The position numbers and the translations under genes are program-made. Under the pieces are notes generated by a model. The model saw nothing but the letters and a program-made list of their open reading frames with translations, was not told where the DNA came from and made no database searches. Of a stretch of 64,000 bases of DNA, positions 22,801-30,669 are shown piece after piece. Source of the stretch: Jiangella alkaliphila (GTDB lineage Bacteria; Actinomycetota; Actinomycetes; Jiangellales; Jiangellaceae); the NCBI RefSeq assembly GCF_900105925.1, contig NZ_LT629791.1:1922001-1986000 (forward strand), in the 5' to 3' direction. The stretch's first letter is position 1, and the number at the start of each line of letters is the position of its first letter.

Positions 22801-23101
22801 GCGCGCCCGGCGCCACCCCGCGCCGCGCGCCGTCGGACGCCGCGCCGGTGCCGGCGACGATCGAGGCGATGTGCGTGCCGTGCCCGGCGCCGTCGCCGGC
22901 GTCGGGATCCTCGGTGAAGTTGACCGCGGCCGCCACCTGACCGGCGAGGTCGGGGTGGGTGTCGTCGACCCCGGAGTCGAGGACGGCGACGGTCACCCCG
23001 GTGCCGTCGACGCCGGCCTCCCAGGCGGCCGGCGCCGAGATCTGGCCGGTACTGCGGTCCAGCCCGGCCTCGGTGCGGGCGTCGAGCCAGACCTTCTCCA
23101 C
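19820..23101 (-). CDS. S8 family serine peptidase, catalytic part (frameshifted gene)
   Basis: 1093 residues of a large secreted subtilase. The catalytic triad is intact: Asp in VAVLDSGVDDTHPDL, His in GHGTHIASIV, Ser in YSGTSMAAPHAAG, with oxyanion Asn in VVAAGNNYC. A PA domain insert (ALVRRSDAVPVGEQA, ALVAVYNDVPG) and beta-sandwich C-terminal domains follow. No signal peptide lies in this frame; it is encoded just upstream in another frame (22993-23712). A one-base deletion near 23105 separates them (expected ...LAPVEKVWLDAR). GTG 23101 opens the frame but has no clear ribosome site. The stop codon lies within the MITE-like element. Confidence 0.85.
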   Translation of the reverse strand: MEKVWLDARTEAGLDRSTGQISAPAAWEAGVDGTGVTVAVLDSGVDDTHPDLAGQVAAAVNFTEDPDAGDGAGHGTHIASIVAGTGAASDGARRGVAPGARLLSGKVLNQEGEGYVSWAIAGMEWAAGQGARVVNMSLGLGPGSHEAPLLTGAVETLTAEHGTLFVVAAGNNYCEACIGSPGDAPSALTVGAVDRDERLADFSSRGPVYGGHRLKPEVTAPGVDIAAARAGGGDPYVAYSGTSMAAPHAAGAAALLAQARPELTGPELRAALTSTAVPADGLAVTDQGSGRIDVGRVLASPVLASGGDLSFGLVPFPGDAPVEPLRSTVEYRNTTAAPVTVDLAAEVPGAEAGDLTVTPSTLTLASGGTGTAEVVLDVAGGRPGDYTGYLVATTAAGPDPLRLPLGYTVEAEQFDVMVTAIAADGRPTLPLSTGMIASPLVDVRTGEPMQELPCADGPELAWCARVPAGTYSLMTWVVTKPAWADSDGLPYTTTPLHSALVGDPELTITGDTELVMDAREAVEVEVATPDHEDRANQGGAAGFSWVRTPADGPATVDYLVNAPGAQLEERLFLQPTEDVTIGSFSASSRFRLAAPDIALDVDGLALAPSYYPPDRFSDVISQFPMLDGELTLPVVDAGEGTAADVAAADLDGALALVRRSDAVPVGEQANRAAAAGAALVAVYNDVPGSNDETGPEVVRLDVPTVRLSHEEGRALLDRLAAGAVTATATGTPSSPFVYDLVHTERGRIPAELSYVAATDDLAAVERDLGVQLSGSLSEMSWPYDGDDEFSATMSIPVPVAPAARTDYYVADPGTLWQHGLATPQDAYGGQWPVPFVTPLRLLSPLRPAGDPSAGEHSWLRQPLVPGFNGGKPMTRLGDQLIIPTAGYVDAAGNFGEAWADGFGAGYSALFQVWHGDELLGEASGIQLPSGTIALPPGEETYRIDYSIENRTPWAALSTQSRTSWTFVSATTAADGPPAVVPLLTLDHDFGADLGNRLPGPRDRNGPNEITVDVGHLAGADPRITGLTVDVSYDDGASWQPLRVRRSGDMFAAHLPSRPPRGHTGFVSFRFGAADAAGNRIDQEIIRAAALPED

Positions 23102-23712
23102 GGCGCCAGCGGCTGGGCGGCGAGCGTTGCGGCGTCCGTCGAGGCGCCGGCGAGCGTGAGCACGGCCGCGCCGAAGGCCGCCGGGTCGGCGTCGACCGCG
23201 ACGGCGTTCACGCTGGCCAGCTGGAGCGTCGCGGTGGCGCCGGGCACCGGCGTGGTGTTCAGCGGGCGCACGGCGTCGTCGGCGTAGTCGAGGATCAGCG
23301 GCAGCGTGTCGCCGGCATCCTGCGCGGCCAGGGCGGTGACGTCGAACAAGGCGGGGTCGAGCCGATCGGGCACCAGCGCGGCGACGTCGGCGGGGATCAC
23401 CTGCGTGACGCCGTCGCGGGAGGTGGCGTGGAACTGCGGAACCACGCCACCCGGCCGCGGCGCGGGGTCGACGGTGATGCCCTCGCGGCCGTCGGCGGTG
23501 CGGTCGATGTGGACGCGGTCGCCGGTGACCAGCGTGACCGAGGTGACGTCCGGCTCGGTCCCGAACGCCGCCGCCGATGCCGCGGCCGAGCCGCCGGAGC
23601 GGGCCGGCTCCTCGGCGTGCCCGGGCGCCGCGGCCACGAGCGTGGCGATGACCGACCCGCCGATCAGGATCGCGGGGAGACGACGCCTGGATGTGCCGGA
23701 CCGACCGCTCAT
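22993..23712 (-). pseudogene. signal and propeptide part of the frameshifted S8 peptidase
   Basis: ATG 23712 starts a good signal peptide (SRRRLPAILIGGSVIATLVAAAPGHAEE) behind gaaggagccgcg. A subtilase propeptide-like region follows, with VTSVTLVTGDRVHIDR and PLILDYADDAVRPLN. The true frame ends at ...AATLAAQPLAP; after about position 23103 it reads shifted nonsense (WRRSGSTPAPRPGW). Joined to the catalytic frame by one added base it would give an intact protein of about 1300 residues. I see no slippery heptamer, so this is an inactivating indel or a sequencing error. Confidence 0.8.
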
Positions 23713-23824
23713 GACCGCGGCTCCTTCACTGTCACCAGAGGGGCTGATCGCTCAGTGTCAGAGACGGACGCAGCGGCACGCCAGGCAGTTTCGTGGCGAA
23801 TGGCCGCCATGGCACCATCTCGCC

Positions 23825-24805
23825 ATGCTGCAGGCCCTCGGAGTGACGGCGCAGGACGAAGAGCTGTATCGGACGCTGCTGCGGTTTCCCCGCAGCACGT
23901 TGGAGGACCTCGCCGACGCCGGCGGGCACGCGACCTCCACGGTCCGCCGGTCGGTGCGCCGGCTCGAACAGCTCGGGCTGGTCACCCGGCTGGCCGGGGC
24001 ACCGGTGCGGTTCGTGCCCGCGCGGCCGGACGTCGCCGTCGACGTCCTCGTGGCGCAGCGGCAGCGGGAGCTCGCGCTCGCCCGTGAGGCCGCGCATGGC
24101 CTGCTGCAGGAGATGACGGTGGAGCACGTGCAGGAGTCCGGCGACCTGATCGAGATCGTGCGTGGGCGTCAGGCCGTCGCGCACCGGTTCATGCAGATGG
24201 AGCAGACCGTCGCCCATGAGCTGCTTGTGCTCGACCGCCCGCCGTACGCGCAGGCCCTGGACCAGCCGAACGACAGCGAGTACGACCTGCTCGCCCGCGG
24301 TGTGCGCTGCCGCGGCATCTACGCGCCGGAGGGACTGGAGCGACGCGGCCGCCTCGACGAGCTGCGCCGGCTGGTCGACGCCGGCGAGGAGGCCCGCACC
24401 TCGCCGGTGGTGCCGCTGAAGATGGCGATCGCCGACGCCTCGGTCGCGATCCTGCCGCTGAGCTTCGAGCGCAGCGCCGAGCAGGCCCTCGTCGTGCACG
24501 CCTCGACGCTGGTCGACGCGTTGGTGTCGCTGTTCGAGGTGCTCTGGGACCTCGCGCTGCCGATCACCGGGTTCGAGGCGGCGCAGCCGCAGACTGCCGG
24601 AGAGGTGGACCCGGCCGTATCGGCGCTGCTGCCGTTGCTGGTGGCCGGGCTCGGCGACCAGGCGATCGCCCGCCAGCTGGGCGTCAGCTCGCGGACCCTG
24701 AGCCGGCAGCTGGCGACCCTCATGGAGACGCTCGGCGCGCGGACCCGGTTCCAGGCCGGCGTGCTGGCGGTGGTGCGAGGACTGGCCGGTCCGGATTCCG
24801 TATGA
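23825..24805 (+). CDS. TrmB/LuxR-type two-HTH transcriptional regulator
   Basis: A 326-residue regulator. The N-terminal winged helix resembles TrmB (EELYRTLLRFPRSTLEDLADAGG, then STVRRSVRRLEQLGLVTR). The middle domain has a PLD-like sensor region (VVPLKMAIADASVAILPLS). The C-terminal LuxR-like HTH is AIARQLGVSSRTLSRQLATLMETLGARTRFQ in family order. Such double-HTH proteins are numerous in actinomycetes and often sit beside secreted peptidases. It is divergent from the subtilase gene with a shared 112-base promoter region, so control of the peptidase is the likely job. Confidence 0.85.
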   Translation: MLQALGVTAQDEELYRTLLRFPRSTLEDLADAGGHATSTVRRSVRRLEQLGLVTRLAGAPVRFVPARPDVAVDVLVAQRQRELALAREAAHGLLQEMTVEHVQESGDLIEIVRGRQAVAHRFMQMEQTVAHELLVLDRPPYAQALDQPNDSEYDLLARGVRCRGIYAPEGLERRGRLDELRRLVDAGEEARTSPVVPLKMAIADASVAILPLSFERSAEQALVVHASTLVDALVSLFEVLWDLALPITGFEAAQPQTAGEVDPAVSALLPLLVAGLGDQAIARQLGVSSRTLSRQLATLMETLGARTRFQAGVLAVVRGLAGPDSV

Positions 24806-24966
24806 CACCGCGAATTCCCATGATCGAATGCGCTCGCGGGTTATACGGGAATGTTTTCTAGATCACCACGATCCTCTCGTCCGAGTACTCCATCGGGTGT
24901 TCGGACCATATTGCTCCAAGATCCGACATACGTCGCGATGCGTACCTAGTCTGCGAGAGAACCGCA

Positions 24967-24985
24967 GGTGAACGGGGCGTTCACC
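24967..24985. promoter_or_regulatory. inverted repeat in the leader of the 1331-residue fusion gene
   Basis: GGTGAACG-GGG-CGTTCACC, perfect 8-bp arms, 29 bases before the ATG at 25014. The preceding 150 bases are noticeably AT-richer than the surroundings (e.g. gttatacgggaatgttttctag). It may be an operator or a translation-controlling hairpin for the fusion gene. Confidence 0.45.
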
Positions 24986-25013
24986 ACCGGCAGGCCACAC
25001 GCGAGGGAGCCTG

Positions 25014-28000
25014 ATGAACGAGCCGTCTATGCATGTGCGGACCGAGCCTGTCCGGGACCGATTCGTGGCCGTCCGCCCCGCCACGGTGACGCTTCCGGCG
25101 CCGCCGCGGCTCACTCCGGAGGCGTCGCTGCGATTCCCGTCCGCCACGGAGTCCGCCGCCACTCCGGCGGTCCCGGACCGCCGCCGGCTGCCGGCCGGCG
25201 ACCGCGCCGCGCTGCTCGTCGGCACCGCCGTGCACGACCACGGCGGCTACCCGCTGCTGCCGGTGGCCGCGGCCGGGCTGCGGCAGCTGCGGCAGGTCCT
25301 GGAGCGTGCCGACGTGGGCATGGTCGACACGTGCCAGGTGGTCGCCGACGGCAGCCGCGGCGAGATCATGCGGGCGGTCGAGACGTTCCTCGAGGAGCGC
25401 GCGCTGGCCGACACCGTGCTGGTCTACCTCACCGGGTACGCGCAGGTGTCGGGCACCGACGGACGGCTCTATCTCGCCGCCGCCGACACCGACCCCGCCG
25501 ACCTCGAGCGCACCGCCGTCCCGGCCGACTTCCTGCGCGACCAGCTGCAGGAGTGCCGGGCGGCCAGCAAGGTCGTGCTGCTCGACGCCTGCCTGCCCGG
25601 CCCCGAGACGGACCGGTTCGCCGTCCAGCGCCGCCAGGTCATGCTGGAGCCGGCCGGCGTCTACGTCATCTCCGCCTCGCCGGCCCCGCAGCCCGCGGCG
25701 GCCATGGCCGAGCCGGTGCCGCAGCTGGGCACGTCCCGGTTCACCGGCGAGATCGTCGAGGGGCTGCGCACCGGCCGGGTGAAGGACGGCCTGGGGCCGT
25801 GGGTCACCGCCGACGACCTCGCCACCTACCTGATCACCAAGTTCAGCGCGCAGGGCGTGCCCGCCGAACAGCTGCCGGCCACGTCGACGCTCGCCGTCAC
25901 CGGCAACCACGTCATCGCGCGGTCGGCCGTGCGGGCGCTCAGCCTGCTCGACGGCGACGCCGGGCGCGACGTCCGCGGCACCTCCGCGGGGGGCAGCATC
26001 GTTGCCGTCCCGCCTGCGGGCGGCGCGGACGCGGCCGGCGGCGCCGGCTCGGCGGGCGGCGACCACGGCGACCAAGTGGCCGACCCGGGCTGGCGCGAGG
26101 TCATCGCCTACTACCGCGCCTGCCTGGCCGAGGCCCCGTCGCCGGAGGCGCTGCCGGTGCGCGGCGCGGAGTCCGTCGACTGGTTCCCGCTGGCCGACGG
26201 CGCCGAGCTGCTGCTCAGCGGCGCCGAGGCGACCACCCGTGCGCCCGTCGGCGTCGACACGTTCGACTGGAAGGAGCGCGACGTCTGGTACGGGTACCCG
26301 GTCGTCACGCTGGCCGGCGCCGGCCGCCGGAACTCCGGCGATGCGCTGGCACCGTCCACCGTCGCGCCGCTGCTGGTCCGCCGCGCCGAGGTCACCGTCG
26401 ACGCCCGCGGCGCGGCCGTGCTGCGCCCCGTCGGGCCGGTACTGCCGCACGCCGGCATCCTGCAGGCCTGCCTCGACGACCAGGAGGCGGCCAGCGTGCT
26501 GGCGACCTGGCGGCAGAGCTGGAAGCCGGGCGACCGCGACCAGTTGCTGGTGGCGATCCGGCAGCTGCTGAAGCGGCTCGGACTCGACGAGCTCGGCCGG
26601 CTGGACCCCGCGGCGCTGGGCGCCGTCGACCAGAAGACCGCCAACCGCACCGGCGTCCACAACACCGCCTGCGTGCTGTACGTCGAGTCCGGCCGGGCCG
26701 CCCAGCAGGCCGTCGCCGCGGAGCTGGCCGAGCTGGGCGAGCGGCTGACCGACGTGGCCGGCACCGCCCTGGAGTTCCTGGGCAAGCCGGTCGGGCTGCG
26801 GACGACGACGCGCAGCACTGCGGCGCCGGTGCTGCCCGCGGAGCTGAACGAGAGCCAGCGGACGGCGCTGACGGCGGCCATGTCGCGGCCGCTCACCGTC
26901 GTCACGGCGCCGCCTGGGACCGGCAAGGACGAGCTCATCGTCGACGTCGTCGCCACCGCGGTCGCCGCCGGCCAGAAGGTGCTGGTCGCCTCCGCCGACG
27001 ACGCCGCACTGCAGCGGCTGGCCGACCGGTGCGGCACGCTCACCACCGGCCTGCTGATCAAGACCGGCGACGCGCAGAGCCGGGCCGAGGAGAAGCAGGT
27101 CATCCGCGAGCTGCTCCGCTCGGCGCGGGGCGAGTCGCGCGGCCGCACCCGCGGCACCGTCGCCGCCGAGCTGGCTTCCGTCCAGGCACAGGTCCAGGCC
27201 TGGCGCGTCCGGCTGGCCGAGCGGAACGACCTCGAGACGCTGCTGCGCAAGACCACCGCCGCCCGGGCCGCCGCGGCCGAGCGGCTGGGCGCGCCGGTCG
27301 AGGTGCTGGCCGCCGCCTGGCGCGGCGACGACACCGGCCTGAGCGACTGGATCGAGCGGGCGCGGACGCTCACGGAGACACACCTGATGGGCGGGCTGCG
27401 CCGGCGCAACCTGGTGCTCGCGTTCGTGCGCGCCATCGCCGACGCCGGCGCCGACTCCGATGTCGCCCGCGAGCCGCTGCTCGACCCCGTCGCCTACGAC
27501 TCGCTGCTGCTGTTCGCGCGGGCCGAGGAAGGGCTGCGCGAGGACCGCCGCGAGGTGCTCGCCATCAGCGACGACGCCCTCGACCTCGAGGGCCGCGAGC
27601 TGTCCGGCCGGGTGGCCGAACTGTCCGCCGAGCTGCTCACCGTCGCCGTCGCCGAGCAGGCCGGCACCGCGATCGAACGCCTCGAGGCGCGCCGCATCGC
27701 GCTGGAGCCGGGCGGGCGGAATCGGCAGAGCAGCCACCGCGAGTTGCTCAGCCACCTCGGCGGCTGGGCGGTCACGCCGCACGACGCCGGACAGCTGGCC
27801 CTCGAGCCCGGCATGTTCGACCTCGTCGTCATCGACGACGCGCACCACTGCCCGGTGTCCGCCGCGCTGCCGCTGCTGTTCCGTGCCCGCCGCGCGCTGG
27901 TCGTCGGCGACCCGCGGCAGGGGCTGCGCGCGCCCGCCCTCAGCGACCACCGGCTGCGCCGCGCCCGCCGCGGCGCCGGGCTCAGCGCCGGCTTCCTGTC

Positions 28001-29009
28001 CGAGCGGCGGCTGTCCTTCCGCGGCGACTCCGTCTTCGACGCCGCGCTGCCCAACGTCGAGGAGCCGCTGCTGCTCGACGAGCACGACGGCGCGCACCCC
28101 GGCATCGCCCGCATCGTCGACGAGCACTTCTACGAGGGCAGGCTGACGGTCGTCACCGACGTCGGCGCGCTGCCGCGGGCCCACGACGCCGAGACCGGCG
28201 ACGCGACGCTGCTGCTCTGGGAGGACGTCACCGGCACGCCCGAACGCGGCGCCAACGGCGGGTCGTGGCGCAACCAGGCCGAGATCGACCGCGTCGTGTG
28301 GGCGGTCAAGGAACTGCGCGAACAGCTCCCCGAGGATGCCACGATCGCCGTCGCCACCCCCTTCCGGGCCCAGGCCGAGGAGCTGCGGTCGCTGTTCCGG
28401 TTCGAGCCGGTGCCGGTGGCCTGCGTGGCCGACGGCGACCAGGTCGACTGCGACGCCGTCGTGCTGTCGCTGGTGGCCGGCGAGGAGATGCCGGAGCAGA
28501 CGGTCCGCTGGGCGCAGGGCCAGACGGCACTGTGGAGCGGCGCGCTCGGGCGCACCCGGGCGCACGTCGTCACCGTCGGGCAGCACGGGTTCTGGACGCG
28601 GCAGGCGGGGCTGCCGGCGCTGCTGGCCCGCATGTCCGCCGTCCGCTCCTTCCACGTCCGGCCCAACCCGCCGGCGCCGCTGGAGTCCGCCGTCTTCACC
28701 GACCCGCTGGTCGAGCTGCTCTGCACGCGGCTCGCGGCGGCCGGGCACACCGAGGTCGAGCCCAACGCCGTCGTCGACGGCTACCGGGTCGACCTGCTCG
28801 TGCGGAAGCCGTCGGGCAGCACCGCCGTGCTGCTGGACCGCGGCTGGCCGGGCGAGGACGCCGACCGGCACCTGCGGCTGTTGCTGCGCCGGCGCCGGCT
28901 GCTGACCGGGCTGGTGCCCGAGTCGGGGCTGCCGCCAGTGACGCGGGTCCTGCGGGTGCCGACGTGGCAGGTGCGGTCCGGCGAGCCGATCGGCGGTCTG
29001 CTCGACTGA
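25014..29009 (+). CDS. caspase-like / SF1 helicase / nuclease-like fusion protein
   Basis: A 1331-residue protein. Residues 62-305 resemble a peptidase C14 (caspase/metacaspase) domain: ALLVGTAVHDHGG, VLVYLTGYAQVSGTDGRLYL, KVVLLDACLPG. The catalytic His site (normally GHG) is GYA (141-143), while the Cys site DAC is kept (C193). Residues 600-1200 resemble a Upf1-type superfamily 1 helicase: P-loop APPGTGKDE (632-640, Asp where Ser/Thr is usual), IDDAHH (940-945), VVGDPRQ (963-969), ATPFRAQ (1114-1120), GALGRTRAH. A coiled insertion separates motifs I and II. Residues 1228-1300 look like a PD-(D/E)xK nuclease tail but lack the normal E-x-K. It stands alone behind its own leader. A defence or stress function is inference. 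Confidence 0.85.
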   Translation: MNEPSMHVRTEPVRDRFVAVRPATVTLPAPPRLTPEASLRFPSATESAATPAVPDRRRLPAGDRAALLVGTAVHDHGGYPLLPVAAAGLRQLRQVLERADVGMVDTCQVVADGSRGEIMRAVETFLEERALADTVLVYLTGYAQVSGTDGRLYLAAADTDPADLERTAVPADFLRDQLQECRAASKVVLLDACLPGPETDRFAVQRRQVMLEPAGVYVISASPAPQPAAAMAEPVPQLGTSRFTGEIVEGLRTGRVKDGLGPWVTADDLATYLITKFSAQGVPAEQLPATSTLAVTGNHVIARSAVRALSLLDGDAGRDVRGTSAGGSIVAVPPAGGADAAGGAGSAGGDHGDQVADPGWREVIAYYRACLAEAPSPEALPVRGAESVDWFPLADGAELLLSGAEATTRAPVGVDTFDWKERDVWYGYPVVTLAGAGRRNSGDALAPSTVAPLLVRRAEVTVDARGAAVLRPVGPVLPHAGILQACLDDQEAASVLATWRQSWKPGDRDQLLVAIRQLLKRLGLDELGRLDPAALGAVDQKTANRTGVHNTACVLYVESGRAAQQAVAAELAELGERLTDVAGTALEFLGKPVGLRTTTRSTAAPVLPAELNESQRTALTAAMSRPLTVVTAPPGTGKDELIVDVVATAVAAGQKVLVASADDAALQRLADRCGTLTTGLLIKTGDAQSRAEEKQVIRELLRSARGESRGRTRGTVAAELASVQAQVQAWRVRLAERNDLETLLRKTTAARAAAAERLGAPVEVLAAAWRGDDTGLSDWIERARTLTETHLMGGLRRRNLVLAFVRAIADAGADSDVAREPLLDPVAYDSLLLFARAEEGLREDRREVLAISDDALDLEGRELSGRVAELSAELLTVAVAEQAGTAIERLEARRIALEPGGRNRQSSHRELLSHLGGWAVTPHDAGQLALEPGMFDLVVIDDAHHCPVSAALPLLFRARRALVVGDPRQGLRAPALSDHRLRRARRGAGLSAGFLSERRLSFRGDSVFDAALPNVEEPLLLDEHDGAHPGIARIVDEHFYEGRLTVVTDVGALPRAHDAETGDATLLLWEDVTGTPERGANGGSWRNQAEIDRVVWAVKELREQLPEDATIAVATPFRAQAEELRSLFRFEPVPVACVADGDQVDCDAVVLSLVAGEEMPEQTVRWAQGQTALWSGALGRTRAHVVTVGQHGFWTRQAGLPALLARMSAVRSFHVRPNPPAPLESAVFTDPLVELLCTRLAAAGHTEVEPNAVVDGYRVDLLVRKPSGSTAVLLDRGWPGEDADRHLRLLLRRRRLLTGLVPESGLPPVTRVLRVPTWQVRSGEPIGGLLD

Positions 29010-29055
29010 CCGTTTGCGGGAGGTTTGTCTACAAGTCATCCCCGGTGGGAAAGCT

Positions 29056-29080
29056 CGACGTCACGTGCGTCGTGACGTCG
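29056..29080. promoter_or_regulatory. perfect dyad in the leader of the EEP gene
   Basis: CGACGTCACG-TGCGT-CGTGACGTCG, perfect 10-bp arms, 13 bases before the ATG at 29094. It covers the zone between promoter and ribosome site (aaggga). It could be an operator or a hairpin terminator of the upstream 1331-residue gene, which ends 46 bases earlier. Confidence 0.5.
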
Positions 29081-29093
29081 AAGGGACCCCACC

Positions 29094-29945
29094 ATGCGCA
29101 TCCTCCGCACCGCTGTACCCGCCGCTCTGGCAGTCTTGGGCCTGATGGCCGGGACCGCTCAGCCCGCTTCGTCGGCCGATCCGTCGCCCCGCGACCGGCC
29201 GCTCACCGTCATGAGCTTCAACATCCACCACGGCGTCGGCACCGACAACCTGCTGAACCTGCAGCGGGTCGCCGACGTCATCAAGACCGAGGGCATCGAC
29301 GTCGTCGGACTGCAGGAGGTCGACCGGCACTGGGGCGATCGCAGCGACTTCGTCGACCAGGCCGAATGGCTCGCCGACGAGCTGGACATGCACGTCGTCT
29401 ACGGCGCCAACCTCGACCTCGACCCGGCGCAGCCGGGGGAGCCGCGCCGTCAGTACGGCACCGCCATCCTCAGCGAGCGGCCGATCCGCGAGTGGGACAA
29501 CACCTTCCTGCCCAAGTACGAAGGGCATGAGCAGCGTGGTCTGCTGCGTGCCCGCATCAACGTGCGTGGCGTCTGGGTCACCGTCTACAACACGCACCTG
29601 CAGCACAACGACGCCAACGAGCGGCTCGAGCAGGTCGCGGCCATCGAGGAACTGATGGGCCGGCCGGACGAGTCGGTCGTGCTGCTCGGCGACCTCAATG
29701 CCGTCCCGTCGTCGCCGGAGATCCGCGAACTGGTCGACGACCTCGTCGACACCTGGGAGGCGGCCGGCGTCGGCGACGGCAACACCTATCCGGCCGAGGA
29801 CCCGAACGCCCGCATCGACTACGTCCTCACGTCCGGCGACGTCATCGCCCGCACCGCCGCGGTGGTGTCGACGGACGCATCCGACCACCTGCCGGTGAAG
29901 GCCGAGGTGCTGCTGCCCGGTTCGCGTGTTGGCCTGGGAAGTTGA
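29094..29945 (+). CDS. secreted endonuclease/exonuclease/phosphatase family protein
   Basis: A 283-residue exported EEP-fold hydrolase. The signal peptide is RILRTAVPAALAVLGLMAGTAQPASSA. Catalytic landmarks are MSFNIHHGVG (Asn), GLQEVDRHW (Glu), NTHLQHND (His), LLGDLNAVPSS (Asp-x-Asn), RIDYVLT and SDHLPV (Asp-His). The family includes DNase I, exonuclease III, sphingomyelinase and inositol phosphatases. HHG-type members are often extracellular metal-dependent phosphodiesterases. The substrate cannot be named from sequence. Monocistronic, with a hairpin after its end. Confidence 0.92.
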   Translation: MRILRTAVPAALAVLGLMAGTAQPASSADPSPRDRPLTVMSFNIHHGVGTDNLLNLQRVADVIKTEGIDVVGLQEVDRHWGDRSDFVDQAEWLADELDMHVVYGANLDLDPAQPGEPRRQYGTAILSERPIREWDNTFLPKYEGHEQRGLLRARINVRGVWVTVYNTHLQHNDANERLEQVAAIEELMGRPDESVVLLGDLNAVPSSPEIRELVDDLVDTWEAAGVGDGNTYPAEDPNARIDYVLTSGDVIARTAAVVSTDASDHLPVKAEVLLPGSRVGLGS

Positions 29946-29972
29946 GGAGTAGGGCAAGTTTCTGAGGCGCCG

Positions 29973-30004
29973 ATCCGCCGGTTCGGGCAACCGCGCCGGC
30001 GGAT
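29973..30004 (+). terminator. hairpin after the EEP gene
   Basis: ATCCGCCGG and CCGGCGGAT pair across a 14-base loop, 28 bases after the EEP stop. The 9-bp GC-rich stem fits an intrinsic terminator without U-tract. Confidence 0.55.
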
Positions 30005-30089
30005 TCGGGCAAGTGCGTGAAGATGCGGAACTGCGTATCGTGACGGTATGACTCGAAGGTCAGAACACGATCGAGCAAAGGAGGTTCCG

Positions 30090-30662
30090 ATGACGACGGT
30101 CACGGTGCCCAACGAGCTCCTGACCATCGAGGACTGGGATGCACTGGAGGAGACCGACACCAACCGGTACTGGGAGCTCGTCGACGGGACGATCGTCATG
30201 AACGCGTTCCCGTCGGCCGGACATCAGCTCGTAGCGCATCGACTTGCCACCCGATTGGACGTGCAGCTACCCGACGGCCTGGTCGCCCTTCAGCACATCG
30301 GCGTGACCATCGAGGCGCAGTTCCCGCCGACGGAGCGTGGCCCGGACGTCGTCGTGTTCCCGCGGGCGCGGGCGCACCTGGATGTGCCGCGAATCGACCC
30401 GGTGGACGTGCGGCTGGTCGTCGAGGTCGTCTCGCCCGGATCGCGGCGCACCGACCGGATCGCGAAGGTCGCCGACTATCAGTACGCCGGCATTCCGGGA
30501 TACTGGATCATCGACCCCGCGGCTGATGACGACAGCCGGTTCGTGGCCTACGAGCTGGTCGGCGGTGCCTACAAGGAGGTCGCGCGCGGCTCGGGCGTCA
30601 TCACGCTCGAGCGGCCGTTCCCGGTGACCATCGACGTCGATGCGTTGCTGACGTTCGACTGA
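30090..30662 (+). CDS. Uma2-family (DUF820) putative endonuclease
   Basis: A 190-residue Uma2/DUF820 protein with the restriction-endonuclease-like core: [28 protein letters not shown] (Asp), [23 protein letters not shown] (Glu...Lys-type site as E-V-V) and [10 protein letters not shown] 30090 follows caaaggagg; a longer frame from 30048 has no such site. The family is abundant in filamentous actinomycetes and cyanobacteria and its function is mostly unknown. It is separated by 7 bases from the next gene, an alcohol dehydrogenase, so the two are likely co-transcribed. Confidence 0.9.
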   Translation: MTTVTVPNELLTIEDWDALEETDTNRYWELVDGTIVMNAFPSAGHQLVAHRLATRLDVQLPDGLVALQHIGVTIEAQFPPTERGPDVVVFPRARAHLDVPRIDPVDVRLVVEVVSPGSRRTDRIAKVADYQYAGIPGYWIIDPAADDDSRFVAYELVGGAYKEVARGSGVITLERPFPVTIDVDALLTFD

Positions 30663-30669
30663 CGACGCG

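Noticed and set aside
23095-23110. Programmed -1 frameshift in the subtilase gene
   Set aside because: No X-XXY-YYZ heptamer and no obvious downstream pseudoknot; an indel is simpler.
19313-23287. 1324-codon forward frame opposite the subtilase
   Set aside because: Low-complexity Arg/Val/Gly shadow; the reverse strand carries the full catalytic triad and propeptide.
24981-29039. 1352-codon open frame on the reverse strand opposite the fusion gene
   Set aside because: The residue mix is Arg/Gly/Ala/Gln/Val with no family motif. It mirrors the third-position GC bias of the real gene, a common shadow at this GC content.
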